From the NCBI GenBank assembly GCA_910589635.1, contig CAJUTD010000005.1:61213-74423 (forward strand): DNA of 13,211 bases, written 5' to 3'. A program made the position numbers and the translations under genes. Below are positions 6,916 to 13,211 of this stretch, piece after piece. The stretch comes from an uncultured Lachnospiraceae bacterium (GTDB taxonomy: Bacteria; Bacillota; Clostridia; Lachnospirales; Lachnospiraceae). The first letter of the stretch is position 1. Every line of letters begins with the position of its first letter. The notes under the pieces were generated by a model. It was not told the origin of the DNA, searched no databases, and saw nothing but the letters and a program-made list of their open reading frames with translations.

Positions 6916-9900
6916 CTTTGGCGCCGTTACAACCGGCGGTTTGCCTTCATCCGGTTTGCCTGCGTCCTCAATTGCCTTATTCAGTTTATCCAACGCTGCC
7001 TTAATTTCCTCTTCGCTGGCGTCCGCTTTGTTCAATACAGCTTCCACTTCGTCAATGACTGACTGTAAGGCTGCCTTCTTCTCTGCGCTCAGGTTTGCAA
7101 GCATTTCCTTAGCCGCCGTTATCTTCTCGCCCAGCTGTTCTTTCACCGGTTTTTCCGGTTTACCAGCCTCTTCAATAGCTTGGTTCAGTTTATCCAACGC
7201 TGCCTTAATCTCTTCCTCGCTGGCGTCCGCTTTGTTCAATACGGCCTCTACTTCGTCAATGACTGACTGTAAGGCTGCCTTCTTCTCTGCGCTCAGTCCT
7301 TCCAGCATTGCCTTCGCTGCAACAATCTGAGAACCCAGCTCTTCTTTCGGCGTATCTTTCTCTGCATCTTCGATAGCCTTGTTCAGTTTATCCAACGCTG
7401 CCTTAATTTCCGCTTCGCTGGCATCCGCTTTGTTCAATACAGCCTCTACTTCTTCAATGACGGTATTTAACGCTGCCTTCTTCTCTGCGCTCAAGTCTGC
7501 CAATAAATCTTTGGCTGCCGTAACTTTCTCCGTCAGTTGTTCCTTCACGGTCTTATCGCCCTCGCTGGGAACATTGCCGCCTTCTTCTGTAAACTGGAAG
7601 TAGTCAACGTTCATGATGCTGTCGTCTTTCAGCAGTTTCTTTGCCGTATCAATTGCCGTCTGCAACTGCGGCTTGTTTGCTGCCGGTAAGGACGCAAGCT
7701 CTGTCAACTGCTCTGCATACTTAATCCTGTATTTCAGTTTTTCTTTTAACAATTTCTCCGTTTCTTTATATTGATCTGCTGTATCAATCGCTGCATTCAA
7801 TGTTGCTATCGCAGCCGTAAGTTGTTCGTCTGTAGCGCTGCTATTATTCACAACTGCCTGCGCTTCATTCACTTTAGCATCCAGAGCCTCTTTTTGTGCC
7901 GTTTCATTCCATGCAAATCCGGAGCTTACGTTATGCCCCTTGGTAATCTGCCGCTGTAGCTGTTCCTTTAATGGAAGGCTGGATTCCGCTGCCTTTACGG
8001 CATCCCACAGACTCTTTAATTCCGCCTTGTAAGTCTCTGTTGTAGCGCCTGTTTTCTTCTCATGGAACACAAGGAAAATGTTCTGTGTCCCTGTAACTTT
8101 CTCAATATCTCCGGTTACCAACTGATATGTATGGTTGCTTCCGGTTGCCGGAACTTCAATTTCACCAATCTTTTTGCCTTCTGGATAACCTACACGGACT
8201 TCAATTGTACCGCCGTCTTTTGAGCCTGCGGCAAAGGTAATCTTATCCGCACCCTTGGCGCCAAACTCTAACTGGGACACAGACGTCCAGTCTCCTTCCT
8301 GCAAATCGGTCAATACCATGTTATAATCTGTAAACAAATTGCCTGGACGGCCGGTATCAGCCGCTTTCACGCCCGCATTCCATGCAATGGTCTCAGCTTC
8401 GATTCTCTCATACGGGTTCATTCCTTTCAACTGCGGAATTCCCTCATAAGTACCTGAAATCGGCAGGATTTTGCCTTCCTCATCCAGTTTAATCTCGTCA
8501 ATATGCGTGGAACGGTAGCCGCGCTCTACGCCCAATGCTTTCGATACTGTCTGTGCATGGTATATAAAGTAACTCTTGTCATTAAATACAAACGTAGCAT
8601 GATGGTTATTTCCGCCTACGCCAAACCATACCTGCGGATTGGAGAAAATTTCTCCCTGATATTCAAACGGCCCCATCGGTTCATCGCTCACCATATAGCA
8701 GATGGTTCCCGTTTTCGGATATCCCGGTACGGATGATTGTGTAAAGTTAGAGCAATAGGAGTAGTAGTATTTACCGTTAAATTTAAAGATACCGCTGTCC
8801 TCAAACATGCAGGGAGCGTCAATCTCTACTGCCTCCCCGTCAAGGCTGATCATATCAGCGCCCAGTTTGGCAACTCTTGCCGTCTTGGGGTTATCTGACT
8901 GTCCGGCAGGAACGCCGCCGCCAAAGTATATGTATGCTTCTCCATCGTCATCTACCAGCACTGCCGGGTCAAAGCACCATTCTACCTTCTCACATCCGGG
9001 AGTTGCTTTGGTAATCAGGGCTTCCCCAATCGGATCTCTCCATGGACCTAATGGCGTGTCTGCTTCCAGTACGCCAATACCGGAGGCGTCATTTGCAAAA
9101 TAGAGGAAGAACTTATCTTTTCCATCTACTTTTTTGTAAGCGATTGCCGGCGCCCAGGAATGGCTTGCCCACATTGCCGGGCCTTTCCCGCCATTGCGGC
9201 CTGCCACCTCGATTTCACCGTGGTCTGTCCAGTTCATCAGGTCAGCAGAAGAAACAACTCTCAGGCTGGTGATGTAGCCAAAATTGTTGGAATATGGGTT
9301 ATCCTTATCGGAGAACTCATAATCGTCTGCCGTCATATAAACGTATATTCTACCATCGTATTCAATTGCATAGGGGTCTGCCCCGAACTCATTCGTAGTA
9401 ATCGGATTTCCATAACCGAACTTCTTTGCCAAAGCCTGTGTGTTATCTTTATATTTTAAGATAGACACATCGTCTACATAAAAATCCATCAAATCATTGG
9501 CTGCATTCGGCGTTGCTACTGTAGGCGTCTCTACAACCAGAATATTAGAAGATGTATCCAGATTATATGGCATACCCCAATCTCCCTCAATCTTGGTCCA
9601 CTCGCCCTTTTTCACTGTTCCCGTTGCCATTATGGAACTTTCCGTTCCACTATGCAATGTCAAGTTAAAGTCTTTTGTATCGGGCCCAGTCGTATATTTT
9701 ACCCAGGCTGAAACGCTATAATAGTTGCCCGGCGTCAATTTCTCGCTCATATCCTGCGCCGGTCCGTTCGTACATTTCGTACGGTTTGCTACTTTCACGC
9801 TCTGGCTGCCGGAATGAAACTCATCGGTTGCCGCTGCAAGGATCTCCGTCTCACCCTGCTCATATCCTGTCCATTTCTCTAAGCCCCTTTCAAAGGAACC

Positions 9901-11091
9901 GTTCCTGACAATATTTTCTGACGGTGTTGTCAAGGTCACATCATCGAGATAGAATTCTGCCGGTGCGCCGTCTGCTACCGTTTTACCCCAACTCCAATAC
10001 ATCTCCATTACATCGGTATCTTTATCATAATCTGCCAGGCTGATCTCACCGGTAATTTTCGTCCAGTCTGTACTGTTTACCTCTACGGGTCCGCCAAAAC
10101 CAATATAGGAATCTTTGCCGTTTACCTTACCCTTAATGGTTGCAGACAGATTGCCGCTACCACTGGCGGTCTTCGCCCAGGCGGTCAAGGTATACTTCTT
10201 TCCAGGTATCAGCTTCCCATCTTTCCAAAGGCTCAAAAGTTCATAGCGTCCGCCTTCCCAGCCTGCCGAATAATCGGATACTTTAAGGCTGGCGCTTCCT
10301 TCATGCGCTGCTTCTTCCGTGCGCGCAACCTTGGCAGAACCCATGCCTTTCCAGCTTGTATCAATGGGATCAAGCTCAAACGATCCATTGGAAAGCAGGG
10401 ATTCGACTTCCGGTTTTTCCGGTTCTTGACCCGGAACTCCCATATAGGTTATGGAGACGTCGTCAATCCAGTAATCCATCAAATCGTTCTCAGCTGTGGG
10501 CTTAGCTACCCATCCAGTCTCTATAAAGAAAATATTCTGTGTCGTGCTGAATGGATAGGTAACTTCATTCTCCTTTCCCTCATTTTCAACTACATCGCTG
10601 GGCGTATATGTAACGGTAAAATCAACCCACTGCCCCTTGATACCCTTAATGGCTCCAGTCTTCGCCTGGCGATAATGGTAATCAATCCCATTTTGGAATG
10701 TAACGTTAAAATCTTTGGTTGCAGGACCGTCCTTATACATGAACTTTCCTGTGATCGTGTACTCCGTGCCTTTATTCAGCTTGCCGGAGAGGTCATAGCT
10801 TGCGCCGGCGCCAGTACCCTTTCTGTCTTTAACATGCAGGACATGGGTGGAACCTTCCGCCCCGTCGTCGCCAGACACAACGACTTCTACCGAGGCGCCT
10901 TCATTTCCTGCCCAGCCCTCGCTTCCGTTCTCAAAATCTCCGTTTGGTATGAGCTCTATCTTTTCTTTCTTCGGCTCATCCGTCTTGGCCGTCGCTGCCT
11001 GTGCGCCGACCGGAAGCATGGTCACTGCCATGGCCGCCGCCAAAGCTACGGCGCATACACGCTTCCAACTGTTTCTCATTGCTTTCCTCAC
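6130..11091 (-). CDS. Large secreted multidomain GH43 glycosidase (arabinofuranosidase/xylosidase type)
   Basis: A 1,653-residue extracellular enzyme. Domains in order: signal peptide (about 1-33, hydrophobic CAVALAAAMAVTMLPVGAQA); three CBM4/9-like carbohydrate-binding modules (46-218, 231-390, 393-547), each starting NGxFE and ending YxDDVS/T; a GH43 five-bladed-propeller catalytic domain (about 558-885) with probable base Asp572 (FGADPYAIEYDG), pKa-modulating Asp708 (EWCFDPAVLVDDDG) and acid Glu764 (MFEDSGIFKFNGKYY); a CBM6-like module (894-1167) interrupted by a helical insert (1011-1158); three near-identical FIVAR-like helical repeats (1181-1377); and two BspA/LRR_5-type modules with a Lys-rich tail (1393-1653). 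The CBM6 and NNHHA/GYRSTHI segments resemble arabinoxylan-acting GH43 enzymes; substrate is inferred. There is no LPXTG, so the C-terminal module probably holds it to the cell surface. GTG at 11091 is preferred because AAAGGAG lies 7 nt away; ATG at 11079 is the alternative. It is monocistronic except for a leader ORF. Confidence 0.93.
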   Translation of the reverse strand: MRKAMRNSWKRVCAVALAAAMAVTMLPVGAQAATAKTDEPKKEKIELIPNGDFENGSEGWAGNEGASVEVVVSGDDGAEGSTHVLHVKDRKGTGAGASYDLSGKLNKGTEYTITGKFMYKDGPATKDFNVTFQNGIDYHYRQAKTGAIKGIKGQWVDFTVTYTPSDVVENEGKENEVTYPFSTTQNIFFIETGWVAKPTAENDLMDYWIDDVSITYMGVPGQEPEKPEVESLLSNGSFELDPIDTSWKGMGSAKVARTEEAAHEGSASLKVSDYSAGWEGGRYELLSLWKDGKLIPGKKYTLTAWAKTASGSGNLSATIKGKVNGKDSYIGFGGPVEVNSTDWTKITGEISLADYDKDTDVMEMYWSWGKTVADGAPAEFYLDDVTLTTPSENIVRNGSFERGLEKWTGYEQGETEILAAATDEFHSGSQSVKVANRTKCTNGPAQDMSEKLTPGNYYSVSAWVKYTTGPDTKDFNLTLHSGTESSIMATGTVKKGEWTKIEGDWGMPYNLDTSSNILVVETPTVATPNAANDLMDFYVDDVSILKYKDNTQALAKKFGYGNPITTNEFGADPYAIEYDGRIYVYMTADDYEFSDKDNPYSNNFGYITSLRVVSSADLMNWTDHGEIEVAGRNGGKGPAMWASHSWAPAIAYKKVDGKDKFFLYFANDASGIGVLEADTPLGPWRDPIGEALITKATPGCEKVEWCFDPAVLVDDDGEAYIYFGGGVPAGQSDNPKTARVAKLGADMISLDGEAVEIDAPCMFEDSGIFKFNGKYYYSYCSNFTQSSVPGYPKTGTICYMVSDEPMGPFEYQGEIFSNPQVWFGVGGNNHHATFVFNDKSYFIYHAQTVSKALGVERGYRSTHIDEIKLDEEGKILPISGTYEGIPQLKGMNPYERIEAETIAWNAGVKAADTGRPGNLFTDYNMVLTDLQEGDWTSVSQLEFGAKGADKITFAAGSKDGGTIEVRVGYPEGKKIGEIEVPATGSNHTYQLVTGDIEKVTGTQNIFLVFHEKKTGATTETYKAELKSLWDAVKAAESSLPLKEQLQRQITKGHNVSSGFAWNETAQKEALDAKVNEAQAVVNNSSATDEQLTAAIATLNAAIDTADQYKETEKLLKEKLKYRIKYAEQLTELASLPAANKPQLQTAIDTAKKLLKDDSIMNVDYFQFTEEGGNVPSEGDKTVKEQLTEKVTAAKDLLADLSAEKKAALNTVIEEVEAVLNKADASEAEIKAALDKLNKAIEDAEKDTPKEELGSQIVAAKAMLEGLSAEKKAALQSVIDEVEAVLNKADASEEEIKAALDKLNQAIEEAGKPEKPVKEQLGEKITAAKEMLANLSAEKKAALQSVIDEVEAVLNKADASEEEIKAALDKLNKAIEDAGKPDEGKPPVVTAPKVGETFTASNGLKYKITAYSSKTKNVTVTGISKKVTAITVPDTVKYKNASFKVTAIGSSAFTKQSTLKSATIGKNVTSIGAKAFYNDKKLAKVTFKGTAVKTIGKDAFKGIKKGASFVMSKKTFTSKSLKYKVTKCTTTAKEVTVTGTSNKNLTSLNVPATVKYNGMSFKVVSIDKNAFKSKKKLKSATIGKYVKSIGASAFAKDGKLNKITIKSTVLKKVGSKAFSGINKKAKIKVPAKKLKAYKKLLKNKGQKKTVKITK
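6960..7551 (-). repeat. Three tandem FIVAR-like repeats within the GH43 gene
   Basis: Three units of about 63-68 codons (7354-7551, 7150-7353, 6960-7149), each of the form VKEQL..KI.AAK..L..LSAEKKAAL followed by VLNKADASEEEIKAALDKLN. The last two are almost identical in protein and in DNA, so they probably arose by recent tandem duplication and may vary in number between strains. Helical, probably a stalk between the catalytic half and the cell surface. Confidence 0.88.
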
Positions 11092-11135
11092 AATTTTACT
11101 CCTTTCTTTGGGGAGAAGTATTGTAGAAATTCCAT
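11088..11135 (-). CDS. Fifteen-residue leader ORF overlapping the GH43 start
   Basis: Reads MEFLQYFSPKKGVKL and stops at TGA (11088-11090). It has its own strong RBS, GAGGAGG at 11143-11149, with 7-nt spacing to ATG 11135. Its stop overlaps the downstream GTG as GTGA (11088-11091), the classic arrangement for translational coupling, and the downstream RBS AAAGGAG lies inside its codons 10-13. It could keep the GH43 RBS open, act as an attenuating leader, or be a chance ORF. I do not recognise the peptide. Confidence 0.5.
   Translation of the reverse strand: MEFLQYFSPKKGVKL
11099..11105 (-). promoter_or_regulatory. RBS deciding the GTG start of the GH43 gene
   Basis: AAAGGAG on the minus strand, 7 nt before GTG 11091. 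The ATG at 11079 would be 19 nt away, although a weaker GAGG within the first codons could serve it. Confidence 0.65.
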
Positions 11136-11162
11136 AACCGAACCTCCTCAATCCTTCCTGTT

Positions 11163-11191
11163 TTTATAGATATAGTATAACTTTAGTACAA
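11163..11191 (-). promoter_or_regulatory. Sigma70-type promoter of the leader ORF and GH43 gene
   Basis: Minus strand: TTGTAC (11186-11191), 17-nt spacer, TATAAA (11163-11168), about 28 bases before the leader ATG. This gives a short 5' leader that still contains the leader-ORF RBS. Confidence 0.65.
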
Positions 11192-11226
11192 TATATTATT
11201 TTTTTCATCCCCAAAAACTATAGGAA

Positions 11227-11276
11227 TTGCACAAGAAAACAGTTATTATATTTAGTTTTCTACATTTTTTTGCAAA
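11227..11276. other. AT-rich imperfect inverted repeat between kinase-TIR and GH43 genes
   Basis: TTGCA (11227-11231) and AGAAAAC (11234-11240) are matched by GTTTTCT (11255-11261) and TGCAA (11271-11275). Could be a weak terminator for the kinase-TIR gene or an operator upstream of the GH43 promoter; nothing decides between these. Confidence 0.3.
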
Positions 11277-11317
11277 CTTACATTAAAAAAAATTTTTATA
11301 GTTAGTGGACAACCCCT

Positions 11318-12916
11318 TTATGTTTCTATTTCCTTCAAAAACTCCATAAAATTATGAAGATACAAATTATCGAATGATATTCCATTTACATCTGCAAGAT
11401 ATTTCATAAAAGGTCCTATGTCATAATCTACTATCTTCGTTATATCCTTAATCTCTTCTCTCGTGGGAAGTTTGGCATTCTCACTTTTTATCTGTTTTAG
11501 ATCCTTTTCTAACTTTTCACATTCATTTTCCCAGTAAATAATATATTGATTTCTCCCATGTGGATCATATATATTTGCCTCTATGTTTTCCTTCGGTTCC
11601 GACTTATAATATTTTTTATCTTTATTGGTGCAAATTACAAAAAGAATCTTCTTTTGAAAACTGGGGGAATTAATTAGCTGTCCCACTTCATACATGCAGG
11701 CCTTCGATTTCATATATTGGTCCGTAATGATCATAATAACTTTATCGTGCATATTTAAAGAATTCATAAATTCCCGAAAACTATTTTTATACGGTACGTC
11801 TGTTGTATACCTTGATATTGAAATATAGTTATATTGAGCAAGGTTTTCACAAATTATATCTGCCAAATCGTTATCCTTATTACAATACGATAGAAAAATA
11901 TGTACTTTCTGCATGTCTGAAACGGACGGTGGAAGTGGTTTATTCATATTATCTCCTGCGAGAACCACCGTCTCATCCGAAATATCCATTGTGGATAACA
12001 GATTATATGCGGCTGTATTATATGGCGCAGGTATAATTTTCTCATCCTCAGCTTTCTTCTTAACCTCAAATAATTTATTATCCTTTCCAAATAAATTCTT
12101 AAAAAATAATTTTTTTCTCAGGCGTCGCCCCAATTTCTCCTTATGCTCAAAGTCATACTTAACCTCATCAAAAGTTTGATATCTGTTATCAGGATTGACT
12201 TGGGTACATTTCACAATTATGTAATCAAGTGCGTAGGAAAATTCACGGTTTATCTTTCTAATTGAATACGTGTCCCAAAAATTATTTACAGGGCCTTTGC
12301 CCGTCAGCAAATAGAATAACGTTACTCCAAATCCATAGATGTCTGTTCTGAAATCCGACTGTCCTCTCCCTCCGTATTGCTCAGGGGCCGCATATCCCAT
12401 AGTCCCTAAACACGTCGTATCTCCTAACTTTTCAGGAGAATATTTCCTGACTGTACCAAAGTCGACAAGCCATATCTGTCCTGTCTCGGACAACATAATA
12501 TTGGATGGTTTTAAATCCCTGTATATAATATTGTTTAAATGCAGATACATGAAAATATTAATTAATTGTCTGGCAAAATTGATGCTTGTCTCCTCCGAAA
12601 ATGGTTTGGTATCCTGAATTATTCTATCCAAGGTTTCCCCTTTAATATAATCCATGATTATCACCAATCTGCTACCTGTGTCTGAAATTTCCAAAACTTG
12701 AGGTATACCAGAATAAGATAGATTAGATAATATTTGTGCCTCCCGCAAGATTATTTCATAGTCTGTATTAATCTCATTTTCTGCTTTTTTATATTCTTTC
12801 ACAGCAAATAATTTACCATTTTCTATATCGCTCGCCAGATAAACACTGGAAAATCCGCCTTTGCCAATTAATGATAAAATTTTATATTTGCCGCCTATTC
12901 TATCCCCAATCTCCAT
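11318..12916 (-). CDS. Ser/Thr protein kinase fused to a C-terminal TIR domain
   Basis: A 532-residue cytosolic signalling protein. The N-terminal Hanks-type kinase (about 7-260) has a Gly loop GKGGFSSVY (18-26), Lys40 (FAVKEY), Glu59, the catalytic loop YRDLKPSNIM (Asp134, Asn139; Tyr replaces the usual His), DFG (152-154) and APE (177-179), so it should be active. A basic linker follows (about 260-335) containing DISDETVVLAG, which resembles FHA-binding phosphothreonine motifs. The TIR domain (about 337-432) begins VHIFLSYCNKDNDLADII and carries SKACMYEVGQL, whose Glu410 is the candidate NADase catalytic residue. About 100 helical residues end the protein. There is no membrane segment or PASTA repeat, unlike PrkC/Stk1. 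ATG 12916 is chosen because AAAGGAG (12927-12933) is 10 nt away; ATGs at 12925 and 12922 are too close. Anti-phage or stress signalling is inferred. Confidence 0.9.
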   Translation of the reverse strand: MEIGDRIGGKYKILSLIGKGGFSSVYLASDIENGKLFAVKEYKKAENEINTDYEIILREAQILSNLSYSGIPQVLEISDTGSRLVIIMDYIKGETLDRIIQDTKPFSEETSINFARQLINIFMYLHLNNIIYRDLKPSNIMLSETGQIWLVDFGTVRKYSPEKLGDTTCLGTMGYAAPEQYGGRGQSDFRTDIYGFGVTLFYLLTGKGPVNNFWDTYSIRKINREFSYALDYIIVKCTQVNPDNRYQTFDEVKYDFEHKEKLGRRLRKKLFFKNLFGKDNKLFEVKKKAEDEKIIPAPYNTAAYNLLSTMDISDETVVLAGDNMNKPLPPSVSDMQKVHIFLSYCNKDNDLADIICENLAQYNYISISRYTTDVPYKNSFREFMNSLNMHDKVIMIITDQYMKSKACMYEVGQLINSPSFQKKILFVICTNKDKKYYKSEPKENIEANIYDPHGRNQYIIYWENECEKLEKDLKQIKSENAKLPTREEIKDITKIVDYDIGPFMKYLADVNGISFDNLYLHNFMEFLKEIET

Positions 12917-12926
12917 AATCATCATA

Positions 12927-12933
12927 CTCCTTT
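12927..12933 (-). promoter_or_regulatory. RBS deciding the kinase-TIR start
   Basis: AAAGGAG on the minus strand. Spacing is 10 nt to ATG 12916, against 1 and 4 nt to the two upstream ATGs. Confidence 0.6.
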
Positions 12934-12954
12934 GTAATCAGCATTAACATAATT

Positions 12955-12982
12955 AATATAAATTTTACAACATCGTCGGCAA
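12955..12982 (-). promoter_or_regulatory. Possible promoter of the kinase-TIR gene
   Basis: Minus strand: TTGCCG (12977-12982), 16-nt spacer, TATATT (12955-12960), about 38 bases before the chosen ATG. Moderate match in an AT-rich region, so uncertain. Confidence 0.35.
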
Positions 12983-13042
12983 TATTTCTACAAAAAATAC
13001 TTTTGAATTCGCTTTCATAGATTGAAATGCGCGAATCACAAC

Positions 13043-13074
13043 GGGCTGCCTCCTACCGCAATAGGAGACAGCCC
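13043..13074 (-). terminator. Hairpin after the right-edge gene
   Basis: Arms GGGCTGCCTCCTA (13043-13055) and TAGGAGACAGCCC (13062-13074) pair over 13 positions with one mismatch and a 6-nt loop, about 10 bases after the stop of the right-edge gene. No clear U-tract follows on the minus strand, so termination is probable from position rather than certain. Confidence 0.55.
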
Positions 13075-13083
13075 AGTCTTTCA

Positions 13084-13211
13084 TTACTTCACTATCTTAA
13101 CACTCTTCTTTTGCCCTTTATTTTTCAGCAGTTTCTTATATGCTTTCAATTTCTTGGCCGGCACTTTGATTTTGGCCTTTTTATTGATTCCTGAGAAAGC
13201 CTTGGAGCCTA
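13084..13211 (-). CDS. C-terminus of a second secreted protein with the same Lys-rich LRR tail
   Basis: Only the last 41 residues are in the window: GSKAFSGINKKAKIKVPAKK, then LKAYKKLLKNKGQKKSVKIVK and a TAA. It matches the last 41 residues of the GH43 enzyme in all but two positions. The 55 bases at the window edge (13157-13211) are identical to 6203-6257, and similarity drops toward the stop codon. It is therefore another surface protein carrying the same BspA-type cell-retention module; what lies N-terminal cannot be told. Confidence 0.9.
   Translation of the reverse strand, partial: GSKAFSGINKKAKIKVPAKKLKAYKKLLKNKGQKKSVKIVK

Noticed and set aside
6960..7551. CRISPR-like repeats
   Set aside because: The repeats are in-frame protein repeats of about 200 bp with no spacer structure.
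10303..11169. Long plus-strand frame (288 codons) opposite the GH43 signal peptide and first binding module
   Set aside because: Antisense shadow of a well-supported gene with clear domains, signal peptide, RBS and promoter on the minus strand.

Overview
The window reads as chromosome from a low-to-mid GC, Gram-positive gut-type anaerobe, most likely a Lachnospiraceae-like Clostridia member. This is an inference from four things: strong AGGAGG-type ribosome binding sites, lipoproteins with Gram-positive lipoboxes, a very large secreted GH43 enzyme with FIVAR-like repeats and a Lys-rich BspA-type leucine-rich C-terminus, and remnants of Tn916-type integrase and IS256-type transposase. No rRNA, tRNA or CRISPR array was seen.

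Layout. Positions 1-427 (minus) hold the N-terminal part of pyrE, cut by the window edge. Just upstream (429-690, minus) lies a broken tyrosine integrase: a good start and RBS, an N-terminal arm, then part of the catalytic domain in another frame. About 1 kb of apparently non-coding DNA follows (691-1721). An AT-rich AbiH-family abortive infection gene (1722-2995, plus) is split by a one-base deficit in an A7 run. A perfect 21-bp hairpin (3042-3096) ends it and also overlaps the stop of a truncated, frameshifted IS256-type transposase tail (3095-3333, minus). The stretch 429-3333 therefore looks like the scar of a mobile element that brought a phage-defence gene next to pyrE.

From 3484 onward everything is on the minus strand. 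Reading in the direction of transcription (right to left), there is the C-terminus of a secreted protein (13084-13211), a Ser/Thr kinase-TIR fusion (11318-12916), a 15-codon leader ORF (11088-11135) overlapping the start of a 1,653-residue GH43 enzyme (6130-11091), a small gene of unknown function (5565-5978) overlapping a secreted lipoprotein nuclease (4496-5605), and a repeat-containing lipoprotein (3484-4389). Good sigma70-type promoters can be read upstream of the GH43 enzyme, the nuclease operon and the lipoprotein, and a hairpin terminator follows the GH43 gene.

How the genes relate. The GH43 enzyme and the truncated protein at the right edge share a near-identical C-terminal module, so they probably use the same surface-retention mechanism; the GH43 enzyme should act on arabinoxylan- or arabinan-like plant polysaccharide outside the cell. 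The nuclease and its small partner form a two-gene operon. AbiH and the kinase-TIR protein are the two candidates for anti-phage or stress-signalling functions. They lie about 8 kb apart, on opposite strands, and are not an operon. The most notable observations are the A7-interrupted abiH, the kinase-TIR fusion with a possible FHA-docking motif, the leader ORF coupled to the GH43 gene, and a helical insertion inside the CBM6 domain of that enzyme.
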